33,291 bases of DNA from RUG563 sp964549135 (GTDB lineage Bacteria; Bacillota; Clostridia; Christensenellales; Aristaeellaceae): NCBI GenBank assembly GCA_964549135.1, contig CAZJUJ010000028.1, positions 1 to 33,291 of the forward strand, given 5' to 3'. The position numbers and the translations under genes were made by a program. The notes below the pieces were generated by a model that searched no databases, was not told the DNA's origin, and worked only from the letters and a program-made list of their open reading frames with translations. Of the stretch, positions 26,637 through 33,291 are shown one piece after another (within the stretch, counting starts at the first letter, position 1; each line of letters starts with the position of its first letter).

Positions 26637-26936
26637 TCATTCCTTCGGCTCGTCGATGTAGCGCTCCACCCGCAGCCGCAGCCTGTATTTTTTCCGCAGG
26701 CCGGCGATTTCCTCCATCATCTCGCTGCAATGATGCCGATCCAGCGCCGCCTGATCCCGCCAGCGGTCAATCAGCAGCACGGTTTCCGTTTTCTCCAGCG
26801 GCAGATAATATGCGTATCGCTCATTGCCCTCCTCGGCCCGGATTCTTTCTACCAGCCCGCTTTCCAGCATTTCCCGGGCAAAGCGCCGGGCGTTATCCCC
26901 TTCGCCGGTATAATAAAGATGGATGGTAATGCTCAT
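26637..26936 (-). CDS. ABM-domain (antibiotic biosynthesis monooxygenase-like) small protein
   Basis: 99 residues with the ferredoxin-like ABM layout: a first strand SITIHLYYTGEGDNARRF, a helix, then RYAYYLPLEKTETVLLIDRWRDQAALDRHH, the typical 'vllievWrdqeAldrH' region, and a closing helix near EMMEEIAGLRKKY. Family members are usually dimeric and include quinol monooxygenases, heme-degrading enzymes and many proteins of unknown substrate; no specific catalytic residue identifies this one. Its ATG overlaps the stop of the upstream cca gene by four bases (ATGA) after AAGGAAGG, so the two are translationally coupled. It ends facing the glgA terminator. Confidence 0.82.
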   Translation of the reverse strand: MSITIHLYYTGEGDNARRFAREMLESGLVERIRAEEGNERYAYYLPLEKTETVLLIDRWRDQAALDRHHCSEMMEEIAGLRKKYRLRLRVERYIDEPKE

Positions 26937-28198
26937 GCCTTTCCTTCCTTTCTGCATGCCGCCGCGCTTTCCAGAAGCGCCTTCCGTTCATTCTTTACTT
27001 TTCCCCGCACCACCTGCAAAAGCAGATCCTGCAGCATTGCCCCGATTTCTGCCCCCCGAAGGCCCAGCGCCGCCAAATCGCGGCCGCTCAATTGCAGCTG
27101 CGCCAGGGAATAGCAGGCGTTTTCCGCCAGCAGACGCTCATAGGCCCGGCGCTTTTCCGCATATTCCCGAAGGATTTCTGCCTCCCGCTCCGGGTGTTCC
27201 GCAAGCCCCCGGGCTCTCTGCAGCAGCATGAGCCGCTCCAGAGCCTCGGGCCCCAGATGCATCAGCATTTCCTGCATGCCGTCCGGCGCGCTTTCCGCCC
27301 GCGCCCACAGCGCCAGCCGGGATACGCCCTCCTGCATCCGCAGGGACATTTTGAGCCCCTTCATTACCCGGAGCGCCCCCGCTGCGCTTTCCTCCGGAGT
27401 ATCCGCTATATCCCAAAGCAGCGCCGCCCAGCGCAGCATATCCTCCTCCGGCAAATGCACAAGGGCGGAAAGCGCGGCATGATAACGGGCAGGCTTCCCA
27501 AGCAGCCCCGATAATTCCGGGATGCACGCCAGCAGCACATCGCCGTATTCCTCCAGCACCCGGGCGGCAAAGCGCCCCCTGAGAAGCCCCGTCCATTCGG
27601 CGGCTATTCTTTCCCGGCTGACCCGGGAAAGGGTATGCCGCAGGGCATGGATGGCCCGGGCGGTGCTTTCCTCAATGGCAAAGCCCAGCCGCGCCGCAAA
27701 GCGCAGGGCGCGCAGGATGCGCAGGGCATCCTCCCCAAAGCGCTTTTCCGCCTCGCCCACGCAGCGGATGATCCCATCCCGACAATCCTGCTGCCCGGAA
27801 AAGGGATCGATCAGCCCGGTATCCGAGGCATAGGCCATGGCGTTGATGGTAAAATCCCGCCGGGCCAGATCCTCCTCAATATCGGGCGTAAACAGCACGC
27901 TTTCCGGGTGGCGGCCATCCAGATACTGGCCATCCTGGCGAAAGGTGGTAATTTCAAGGGGCATATTTTCCAGAATCACCGTCAGCGTGCCATGGCGGAT
28001 GCCCGTTTCCACGGTGCGCTCCCGGCGGAATATCTCCTGCATTTTTTCCGGCACGGCGGCGGTGCAGATATCATAATCATGGGGCGTCTGGCCCAGCACA
28101 TGATCCCGGACGCACCCGCCCACGGCATAGGCGGCATACCCGGCCTGCCGCAATTGATCGATGGCCCGCTGCACCGGGCCTGGCAGAATCAGCTTCAT
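26933..28198 (-). CDS. cca: CCA tRNA nucleotidyltransferase
   Basis: 421 residues. The class II nucleotidyltransferase head has AVGGCVRDHVLGQTPHDYDICT with GG and DxD motifs (about 27-47), ETGIRHGTLTV, EDLARRDFTINAMAYA and GEDALRILRALRFAARLGF. It adds or repairs the 3' CCA of tRNAs, matching cytosolic housekeeping. The second half is the usual helical body and tail region, without an HD phosphohydrolase motif that I could recognise. The ATG at 28198 follows GAAAGGAAAA; an in-frame TTG at 28219 has no better site. It is the first gene of a two-gene unit with the ABM protein and has its own consensus promoter. Confidence 0.94.
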   Translation of the reverse strand: MKLILPGPVQRAIDQLRQAGYAAYAVGGCVRDHVLGQTPHDYDICTAAVPEKMQEIFRRERTVETGIRHGTLTVILENMPLEITTFRQDGQYLDGRHPESVLFTPDIEEDLARRDFTINAMAYASDTGLIDPFSGQQDCRDGIIRCVGEAEKRFGEDALRILRALRFAARLGFAIEESTARAIHALRHTLSRVSRERIAAEWTGLLRGRFAARVLEEYGDVLLACIPELSGLLGKPARYHAALSALVHLPEEDMLRWAALLWDIADTPEESAAGALRVMKGLKMSLRMQEGVSRLALWARAESAPDGMQEMLMHLGPEALERLMLLQRARGLAEHPEREAEILREYAEKRRAYERLLAENACYSLAQLQLSGRDLAALGLRGAEIGAMLQDLLLQVVRGKVKNERKALLESAAACRKEGKA

Positions 28199-28222
28199 TT
28201 TTCCTTTCACCCCCGCCAATCC

Positions 28223-28251
28223 ATCTTAACCCCTTCAATCCGCCTTGTCAA
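28223..28251 (-). promoter_or_regulatory. Promoter of cca
   Basis: Minus-strand TTGACA (28251-28246), a 17-nt spacer and TAAGAT (28228-28223). Its -35 box overlaps the -35 box of the divergent promoter at 28245-28273. Confidence 0.82.
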
Positions 28252-28273
28252 TCCCGCGTATTCGTGATAAAAT
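28245..28273 (+). promoter_or_regulatory. Promoter of the cysteine-cluster/methyltransferase/barnase operon
   Basis: TTGTCA (28245-28250), a 17-nt spacer and TAAAAT (28268-28273), 33 nt before the first gene. Five of the six -35 bases are shared, on opposite strands, with the cca promoter. Confidence 0.78.
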
Positions 28274-28306
28274 AGAAAAATAGGAAGCGAATGGGAGGGA
28301 AGGCAG

Positions 28307-28789
28307 ATGGAGGCGCTGGAGGCGGTGCTTTTTTGCCGGGAATTGCTGGAGAATACAACGCCCCTCAAGCAGGATTGCGGCCGGTACTGCGGCGGCGCAT
28401 GCTGCCAAGGCGATGAGGACGGCCAGGGCGGCATGCTGCTTTTTCCGGGGGAGGAAGCGCTCTATGATCCCCTGCCCCCGGGCTTTTCCATCACCCGGGA
28501 TGACGGCGTGGCCCCGGGCCTGATGCTCCTTACCTGTGAAGGAGAATGCCAGCGCGCCATGCGTCCCCTTTCCTGCCGATTGTTTCCCATGCTGCCGAAA
28601 AGAAACGGGGCGGTTATGGATCAGCGGGCCTGGGCGGTATGCCCGCTGATGGCCCATGGAAAGGCGGGGCTTGCCGCCGATTTTGTCAATGCCGTAAAAA
28701 AGGCGGGCGAAATTCTTTACGCCTGCCCGGCGCATGCCGCTTTTCTGGATGCGCTGCATGCCTATAATGAAAAACTGAAGCAATTCTAA
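28307..28789 (+). CDS. Cysteine-cluster protein resembling the YkgJ/Fe-Zn-chelating family
   Basis: 160 residues. It has eight conserved-looking cysteines: C24, C28, C32, C33 in CGRYCGGACC, then C77, C81, C90 in RPLSCRLFP and C112 in VCPL. The spacing, and above all the RPxxCRxFP motif, recalls the YkgJ-type family described as zinc- or iron-chelating; its role in the cell is not settled. There is no signal peptide or membrane span, so it is probably cytosolic and binds a metal or Fe-S centre. GGGAGGG precedes the ATG. It is the first gene of the operon and is 15 nt from the methyltransferase gene, so expression of the two is coupled. Confidence 0.65.
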   Translation: MEALEAVLFCRELLENTTPLKQDCGRYCGGACCQGDEDGQGGMLLFPGEEALYDPLPPGFSITRDDGVAPGLMLLTCEGECQRAMRPLSCRLFPMLPKRNGAVMDQRAWAVCPLMAHGKAGLAADFVNAVKKAGEILYACPAHAAFLDALHAYNEKLKQF

Positions 28790-28804
28790 GAAAGGATGGG
28801 CGCT

Positions 28805-30028
28805 ATGGACTGGGTTCAGGCGGCATGCCATCAGGAAATCCATCTGGATGGCAGCGCGGGCAATGCGCTGCTGGAGGATGCCCGGGGCGATTTTTCCGCT
28901 TTCGCCGGGCAGGCCCAATTGGTGTATCTGGATCCGCCCTTTATGACCGGAGAGGAATTCTATCTGCGCATGCGCGTTGGCAAAAAGGGCTGGGAAACAG
29001 GCCGGGATCCCCTCCTGCTGCCCGCCTACAGCGATCGCTTTTCCGGAAAGGCGGAATATCTGGCCCTGCTGCGGGGCGCGCTGGAAAACGCCCGGCTGCT
29101 CCTTCACGAAACGGGCTCCCTCTTTCTGCATCTGGATAGCCGGATGAGCGCCCACGCCCGCATCCTCTGCGATGAGATTTTCGGCGAAAGCAATTTCGTC
29201 AATGAGATCATCTGGGCCTATCAATCGGGCGGGCGCAGCATGAAGCGCTTTTCCCGCAAGCATGATGTGATTCTCTTCTACCGCAAATCCCGGAAGCATT
29301 TTTTCGATATTACTGCCGTGCCCCTTTCCCGCAGTGAAAACCGCTCCAATCATATGCGCCGCTGCGTGGATGAAAACGGCCGCACCTTCCGGGCCATTCA
29401 ATCCGGCGGCAAAACCTATACCTATTATGATGATGATCCCGTCTATCCCGGGGATGTATGGGCGGATGTATCCCATCTGCAGCAGAAGGATCCCCAGCGC
29501 ACCGGCTATGATACCCAAAAGCCCCAGGCGTTGCTGAACCGGATCATCCTTTCCTCCACCCGCCCGGGCGATCTGGTGGCCGATCTCTTCGGCGGCTCGG
29601 GCACCACGGCCATCGCGGCGGCGCAGGCCGGGCGGCGCTATCTCATCAGCGATTTCAGCCCCCTTTCCCTGTCGGTCACAAGAAAGCGGCTGCTGGAAAC
29701 CGCCATGACCCTTTCCGCCCCCACCGGCTGCCCTGCGGCCCGCATGCAGGCCGAATTCGTGCCGGGCATCGCCTTTCATGATGTGCGGCTGATGGATTAT
29801 TCCCTGGCGGATCAGGAAGGCGGCATTTCGGGGCTGGATGCGGTGGATCAGTGGTCGGTGGGCTTTTACAGGGACGGCGTTTTCTTTGCCCAGGCCAGCG
29901 CCGCCCGCAGAAAGCAGACCCCCGATCTGCCCGAGCTATTGCAATTGCCCCAGCTGCGGGGCACCCCCGCCATTCTGATCGTTGATATTTACGGAAACCG
30001 CACCCTGTGGCGGCAAAAGGAGGAATAA
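28805..30028 (+). CDS. Solitary beta-class DNA methyltransferase (type III Mod-like)
   Basis: 407 residues. The catalytic motif IV, YLDPPF (DPPF at 43-46), comes before the SAM-binding motif I, DLFGGSGTTAIAA (about 260-272), the beta-class order. DPPF favours N6-adenine methylation. A Mod-like NEIIWAYQSGGRSMKRFSRKHD segment and TQKPQALLNRII (motif X region) are also present. The last 110 residues, after RLLETAM, look like a separate alpha/beta domain of unknown role. No restriction subunit or specificity protein is nearby. The ATG at 28805 fits AAAGG with 9 nt; the in-frame ATG at 28796 has no spacing for one. The next gene starts 3 nt after its stop. Confidence 0.88.
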   Translation: MDWVQAACHQEIHLDGSAGNALLEDARGDFSAFAGQAQLVYLDPPFMTGEEFYLRMRVGKKGWETGRDPLLLPAYSDRFSGKAEYLALLRGALENARLLLHETGSLFLHLDSRMSAHARILCDEIFGESNFVNEIIWAYQSGGRSMKRFSRKHDVILFYRKSRKHFFDITAVPLSRSENRSNHMRRCVDENGRTFRAIQSGGKTYTYYDDDPVYPGDVWADVSHLQQKDPQRTGYDTQKPQALLNRIILSSTRPGDLVADLFGGSGTTAIAAAQAGRRYLISDFSPLSLSVTRKRLLETAMTLSAPTGCPAARMQAEFVPGIAFHDVRLMDYSLADQEGGISGLDAVDQWSVGFYRDGVFFAQASAARRKQTPDLPELLQLPQLRGTPAILIVDIYGNRTLWRQKEE

Positions 30029-30031
30029 CGC

Positions 30032-30874
30032 ATGGATCAGCAGCAGAATCAGAATACTCAGCAAAGCCAGCAAAACGCGCCCCAGCCCGCTCCCGACGCG
30101 CCCCGGCCGCTGTGGCTGCGGGTGCTGATGCTTTTCATCGCCCTGATGGTCTTGCTGGGCAGCATCTTTATCGTCTATCTGCCCGGGCAAAGGCGCGGGA
30201 CGGACAGCGGCGCGGCGCTCCTTCCCTCGGCTGCTGCGGAGGAGGAATTCAAAACCCTGCAGAAGGGCGGCTCGGGAAAGCAGGTTCGGCAGATGCAGTA
30301 CGCCCTGCAGGAGCTTGGCTATTATGAGGGCAAAATCGACGGCAATTTCAGCAAGGCGCTGGAGCAGGCCGTCCTGGATTTCCAGAAGGATTTTGATCTG
30401 AGCCAAACGGGAAAGATCGATTATGATCTGTATCTGCTGCTGAGCGCCGATGTGCCCGAAAACATTCCGGACAGCGAGAAAAAGACCGCCGCCTCCGCAA
30501 AAATCCCGGCAGAGGAGGATGCGGATGCCTTTGTGCTTGAGGACGAATGGTATTCGGATAAGGAGCATGTGGCGGCCTATCTCAGGGCCTTTGGCAGGCT
30601 GCCCGGCAATTACATCACCAAGAAGGAGGCCCAGGCCCTGGGCTGGGTATCCAGCGAGGGCAATCTTTGGGATGTGGCCCCGGGCAAAAGCATCGGCGGC
30701 GATCGCTTTGGCAATTATGAGGGGCTGCTGCCCCAGAAAAAGGGACGGCAGTATTACGAATGCGATATTGATTTTGACGGCAGCTTCCGCAACGCAAAGC
30801 GCATTATTTTCAGCAATGACGGGCTGATTTTCTACACCGGGGATCACTACGAAAGCTTTGAGGAGATGAAATAA
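30032..30874 (+). CDS. Membrane-anchored peptidoglycan-binding barnase-family ribonuclease
   Basis: 280 residues in four parts. Residues 1-28 are a Gln/Asn/Pro-rich cytosolic tail. Residues 29-51 are one hydrophobic span without a clear cleavage site, so it should be a signal anchor with the C-terminus outside. Residues 74-137 match the PG_binding_1 fold (LQKGGSGKQVRQMQYALQEL, then GNFSKALEQAVLDFQK). Residues 171-280 are a barnase domain, with LPGNYITKKEAQALGW and WDVAPGKSIGGDRFGN almost as in Bacillus barnase. Catalytic positions equivalent to Glu73, Arg83, Arg87 and His102 are present as E243, R253, R257 and H272; the Lys27 position is Arg. A guanyl-preferring RNase activity is expected. 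AAGGAGGA precedes the ATG, 3 nt after the methyltransferase stop. The barstar gene follows with no gap. Confidence 0.92.
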   Translation: MDQQQNQNTQQSQQNAPQPAPDAPRPLWLRVLMLFIALMVLLGSIFIVYLPGQRRGTDSGAALLPSAAAEEEFKTLQKGGSGKQVRQMQYALQELGYYEGKIDGNFSKALEQAVLDFQKDFDLSQTGKIDYDLYLLLSADVPENIPDSEKKTAASAKIPAEEDADAFVLEDEWYSDKEHVAAYLRAFGRLPGNYITKKEAQALGWVSSEGNLWDVAPGKSIGGDRFGNYEGLLPQKKGRQYYECDIDFDGSFRNAKRIIFSNDGLIFYTGDHYESFEEMK

Positions 30875-31162
30875 ATGCAGCGCATTCAGCTTTCCGCCGC
30901 CTGCTGGGCTTCGCCGCGGGCCGCCCATGAGGCGCTGAAGGACGCCCTTTCCTTCCCCGATTACTACGGCTATAACCTGGATGCCCTCTATGACTGCCTG
31001 ACGGAAAAAACGGATACCCTGCTGGTCATTGAGGAATGCGCCCGGGCGGCGGCGCAGCTGGGCGAAAAATGGAGCGGCTTCCTGGCCGTCTTTCTGGATG
31101 CCGCCCAGAATAATCCCGGGCTGGAAATCAAGCTGCTGAATGGCTCCGGCGATTATGTCTGA
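30875..31162 (+). CDS. Barstar-family ribonuclease inhibitor
   Basis: 95 residues matching barstar through FPDYYGYNLDALYDCLTEK. The barnase-contacting acidic residues Asp35 and Asp39 correspond to D36 and D40; Trp38 is Tyr39 and the Glu76 position looks like Asp75. There is no signal peptide, so it stays in the cytosol and would block any barnase domain that has not been moved across the membrane. Its ATG directly follows the barnase TAA, and the GAGGAG lies inside the barnase coding end, giving tight coupling of toxin and inhibitor. Confidence 0.92.
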   Translation: MQRIQLSAACWASPRAAHEALKDALSFPDYYGYNLDALYDCLTEKTDTLLVIEECARAAAQLGEKWSGFLAVFLDAAQNNPGLEIKLLNGSGDYV

Positions 31163-31207
31163 GCAGGCAAGCAAACCACAGGATAGAATAGAAAGGAATG
31201 ATTGATC

Positions 31208-31936
31208 ATGAGCAGATTAGGCGATTTGATTCGGCTGGAGCGCACGCGCCAGGGCCTGACCCATAAGCAGGTGGCCAGAAAATGCGGCGTAAGCGATAAG
31301 TATCTGATGGAGGTGGAGGCGGGCACCCGCATCATCCAGGATGATCAGGCCCGGCGCATCCTCAAATCCATGGGCCTCCAGCAGCAGACCGAGGCGGATT
31401 TCACCCTGGATGATATTGCCGCCACGGTGGATCTGCAATCCGCCGTGCCCCAGTTAACCCGGACGGTGGAGCCCAAAAAGCCCGCCAAAGAAAAAGAAAA
31501 TGTGGTGGCGGAAACCGATCCCGGCGTTTCCGGCTCCATCTGGCTGGATGCCCTTTCGGGCGTACTCAAGCATGTGCCGATTTATAACGCGGTGATGAAG
31601 GAGGTGGGCCATCGCCTGCTGCCCATTACCAATGGAAAAATCGAGGGCGCATCCCCGGATAAGGTATTCTATTTCATGGCCCCCGATCATGAATTGCGGG
31701 GCTTCCGGGTGCAGAAGGGCGATCTATTGCTGGTGGTGCCTGCCCAGGCCGCAGTGGATGGGGCCATTATGCTCATCCAGACCCCCCAGGGCCGGGTGCT
31801 GCGCAAGGTAAAGAGGATCAATGATTATCAGGCCATGCTGCAGAAATACAATGAATCCTGCGAAAGCGAAATCAAGAATTATAACGAGATCACCTTCGTG
31901 GGCCGCTGCGTCCGCCTGGAGGCCGATCTGGGCTGA
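31208..31936 (+). CDS. XRE-family regulator with an S24/LexA-like domain lacking the catalytic serine
   Basis: 242 residues. Residues about 2-56 are a helix-turn-helix of XRE/Cro type (LGDLIRLERTRQGLTHKQVARKCGVSDKYLMEVEAGTR). A charged linker follows (EPKKPAKEKEN). The C-terminal region (about 150-242) has the S24 peptidase-like pattern GFRVQKGDLLLVVP...DGAIMLIQTPQGRVLRKVKRI, but the position expected for the nucleophilic Ser of the GxSM motif appears to be Leu or nearby non-Ser residues. It may therefore be a dimerisation or sensing domain without self-cleavage. The ATG at 31208 follows AAAGGA; an in-frame TTG at 31202 is less likely. It begins 45 nt after barstar with no terminator or good promoter between, so it is probably the last gene of that operon and may regulate it. 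Confidence 0.72.
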   Translation: MSRLGDLIRLERTRQGLTHKQVARKCGVSDKYLMEVEAGTRIIQDDQARRILKSMGLQQQTEADFTLDDIAATVDLQSAVPQLTRTVEPKKPAKEKENVVAETDPGVSGSIWLDALSGVLKHVPIYNAVMKEVGHRLLPITNGKIEGASPDKVFYFMAPDHELRGFRVQKGDLLLVVPAQAAVDGAIMLIQTPQGRVLRKVKRINDYQAMLQKYNESCESEIKNYNEITFVGRCVRLEADLG

Positions 31937-31963
31937 CCCGTGCCTCCCCCGGAAAATCTTTTC

Positions 31964-31993
31964 TTGACATTTTCCCGGGCGCGGGAGTATAAT
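31964..31993 (+). promoter_or_regulatory. Promoter of thrS
   Basis: TTGACA (31964-31969), an 18-nt spacer and TATAAT (31988-31993), both consensus. Transcription would start near 32000 and run through the T-box leader. Confidence 0.85.
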
Positions 31994-31999
31994 ACTTCC

Positions 32000-32278
32000 A
32001 TCCTCGGAATGACGGAGGACATGTTTCCGCTCCCTGGCCTTCAGAGAGTGCGCGGCCGGTGAAAGCGCACAGGCTTCAAGGCGGAGGTACCACCCCCTGA
32101 CCGACGGCGATTCGCGCCCGTTACAGCGCGGCATCAAAGGGGCCTGAGCCGGGCCAGGGGGGGCTGCGCAGCATGCGGCGGTCTTCGGCAGGATCCGGGG
32201 CAGGCAACAAGGGTGGAACCGCGGGCGATAGAAATTCACGCTCGTCCCTTCATCAAAATGGATGGGACGGGCGTTTTT
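32000..32278 (+). promoter_or_regulatory. T-box leader of thrS, probable tRNA-Thr specifier (ACC)
   Basis: The T-box sequence AAGGGTGGAACCGCGG spans about 32209-32224. Stem I shows AGAGAG followed by a distal hairpin, TGCGC/GCGCA, with a GGTG loop. On the descending side, GCGGAGGTACCACCCCC places ACC (Thr) before the conserved purine, where the specifier is expected. The downstream gene is threonyl-tRNA synthetase, which agrees. Uncharged tRNA-Thr should allow read-through. With the promoter just upstream, this leader fills the gap between 31937 and the thrS start. Confidence 0.95.
32239..32278 (+). terminator. T-box intrinsic terminator of thrS
   Basis: At least a 10-bp stem (CGCTCGTCCC at 32239-32248 with GGGACGGGCG at 32264-32273) is followed by TTTTT (32274-32278), directly after the T-box sequence. 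Confidence 0.9.
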
Positions 32279-32315
32279 GTGTCCATCCCACACAAAATGC
32301 AGGGAGGAAAAGACC

Positions 32316-33291
32316 ATGTTGATCACGCTGAAGGACGGCCAGAAGGAATTCGAAAACGGCATGAACGCCCTGGATATCGCGGGCCAATTGAGCCAGGAGC
32401 TGAAAAAGCAGGCTCTGTGCGCCCGGGTAAACGGCAAGCTGCAGGAGCTGGTAACCCCCATTCATGAGGATTGCACCCTGGAAATCCTCACCTTTGAGGA
32501 TGACGAGGCCAAGCGCGTCCTGCGCCATACCGCCTCGCATGTGCTGGCCCAGGCGGTCAAAAAGCTGCGGCCCGAGGCCAAGCTGGCCATCGGCCCCGCC
32601 ATCGATCAGGGCTTCTATTATGATTTTGACGTGGATGAGCCCTTCACCCCCGATTTCCTTAAAGAGCTGGAAAAGGAAATGGGCCGCATCGTCAAAAAGA
32701 ATGATCGGCTGGAGCGCTTTGAATTGCCCCGGGCGGAGGCCATCGCCCTGATGGGGGAAAAGGGTGAGCCCTACAAGGTGGAACTGATCCGGGATCTGCC
32801 TGAGGATGCCGTCATCTCCTTCTATAAGCAGGGGGATTTTGTCGATCTGTGCGCCGGGCCCCATCTGCCCTCCACCGGCAAGGTCAAGGCCTTTAAGCTC
32901 ACCTCCATCGCCGGCGCGTACTGGCGCGGCAATGAAAAGAATAAAATGCTCCAGCGCATTTACGGCACTGCCTTCTTTGATAAGGCGGAACTGGAAAGCT
33001 ATATCAAGCAGCGGGAGGATGCCCTCAAGCGCGATCATAACAAGCTGGGCCGGGAGCTGGAATATTTTACCACGGTGGATTCCATCGGCCAGGGCCTGCC
33101 CATCCTTCTGCCCAAGGGCAGCCGGGTGATTCAGCTGCTGCAGCGCTGGGTAGAAGATACGGAGCAGAAGAAGGGCTGCCTCCTGACCAAGACCCCCCTG
33201 ATGGCCAAGCGGGAGCTTTATAAGATTTCCGGTCACTGGGATCATTATCTGGATGGCATGTTCATCCTGGGCGATCCCTATGACGAAACCA
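32316..33291 (+). CDS. thrS: Threonyl-tRNA synthetase, N-terminal half (runs off window)
   Basis: The first 325 residues of an enzyme usually about 640 long. Residues 1-60 form the TGS domain (MLITLKDGQKEFENGMNALDIA). Residues about 60-225 are the editing domain with HTASHVLAQAV, GPAIDQGFYYDFD and DLCAGPHLPSTG, which supply the His and Cys of the mischarged Ser-tRNA hydrolysis site. The start of the class II catalytic core is visible at GLPILLPKGSRVI and KTPLMAKRELYKISGHWDHY. It attaches Thr to tRNA-Thr in the cytosol. GGGAGG precedes the ATG. Its expression is governed by the T-box just upstream. Confidence 0.97.
   Translation, partial: MLITLKDGQKEFENGMNALDIAGQLSQELKKQALCARVNGKLQELVTPIHEDCTLEILTFEDDEAKRVLRHTASHVLAQAVKKLRPEAKLAIGPAIDQGFYYDFDVDEPFTPDFLKELEKEMGRIVKKNDRLERFELPRAEAIALMGEKGEPYKVELIRDLPEDAVISFYKQGDFVDLCAGPHLPSTGKVKAFKLTSIAGAYWRGNEKNKMLQRIYGTAFFDKAELESYIKQREDALKRDHNKLGRELEYFTTVDSIGQGLPILLPKGSRVIQLLQRWVEDTEQKKGCLLTKTPLMAKRELYKISGHWDHYLDGMFILGDPYDET

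Noticed and set aside
28805..30028. Methyltransferase considered as part of a restriction-modification system
   Set aside because: No Res subunit, endonuclease or specificity gene is present in the adjacent sequence; the neighbours are a cysteine-cluster protein and a barnase.
31163..31207. Possible separate promoter for the XRE regulator (TAGAAT near 31184)
   Set aside because: No acceptable -35 element at the right distance; co-transcription with barstar is simpler.

Overview
The window looks like chromosomal DNA from a GC-rich member of the Clostridia (Firmicutes/Bacillota); I cannot place it to genus. The reasons are two T-box leaders, the Asp23/FakA gene pair, an RqcH/NFACT gene, a Firmicute-type glycogen operon with both glgC and glgD, and a barnase/barstar pair. 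Shine-Dalgarno sites are strong (GGAGG type). I found no rRNA, tRNA, insertion sequence, integrase or CRISPR array.

Layout. (1) 1-4925, minus strand: a T-box leader, probably read by tRNA-Leu (specifier CTC), heads an operon of a catalytically degenerate 2-isopropylmalate synthase-like protein, a TIM-barrel/acyl-CoA synthetase fusion, and a branched-chain aminotransferase cut by the window edge. (2) 4966-7084, minus: Asp23-family protein and FakA-like kinase. (3) 7229-8971, plus: one mannitol-dehydrogenase-family oxidoreductase ending at a bidirectional terminator. (4) 8971-12769, minus: formate/nitrite-type channel, RqcH, secreted PIG-L deacetylase. (5) 12830-20251, minus: a 2473-residue cyclic beta-1,2-glucan synthase. 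(6) 20313-26613, plus, divergent from (5): glgB, glgC, glgD, glgA and a terminator. GlgA has an unusual basic repeat tail. (7) 26637-28251, minus: CCA-adding enzyme and an ABM-domain protein. (8) 28245-31936, plus: five tightly packed genes for a cysteine-cluster protein, a solitary beta-class DNA methyltransferase, a membrane-anchored peptidoglycan-binding barnase, barstar, and an XRE regulator with an S24-like domain lacking the nucleophile. (9) 31964-33291, plus: a Thr T-box and the start of thrS.

The two parts that look least ordinary are the T-box operon in (1) and the methyltransferase/barnase/barstar/regulator operon in (8). In (1), a leucine-starvation signal appears to control a LeuA-like protein that has lost its metal and substrate residues, next to an acyl-CoA ligase fusion and an aminotransferase. 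This suggests leucine or branched-acid salvage, or leucine sensing, rather than standard isopropylmalate synthesis. In (8), the toxin is predicted to sit outside the cytoplasmic membrane on a peptidoglycan-binding stalk while its inhibitor stays in the cytoplasm. The rest is housekeeping or carbohydrate-storage metabolism. All calls were made by reading motifs by eye; no database search was possible.
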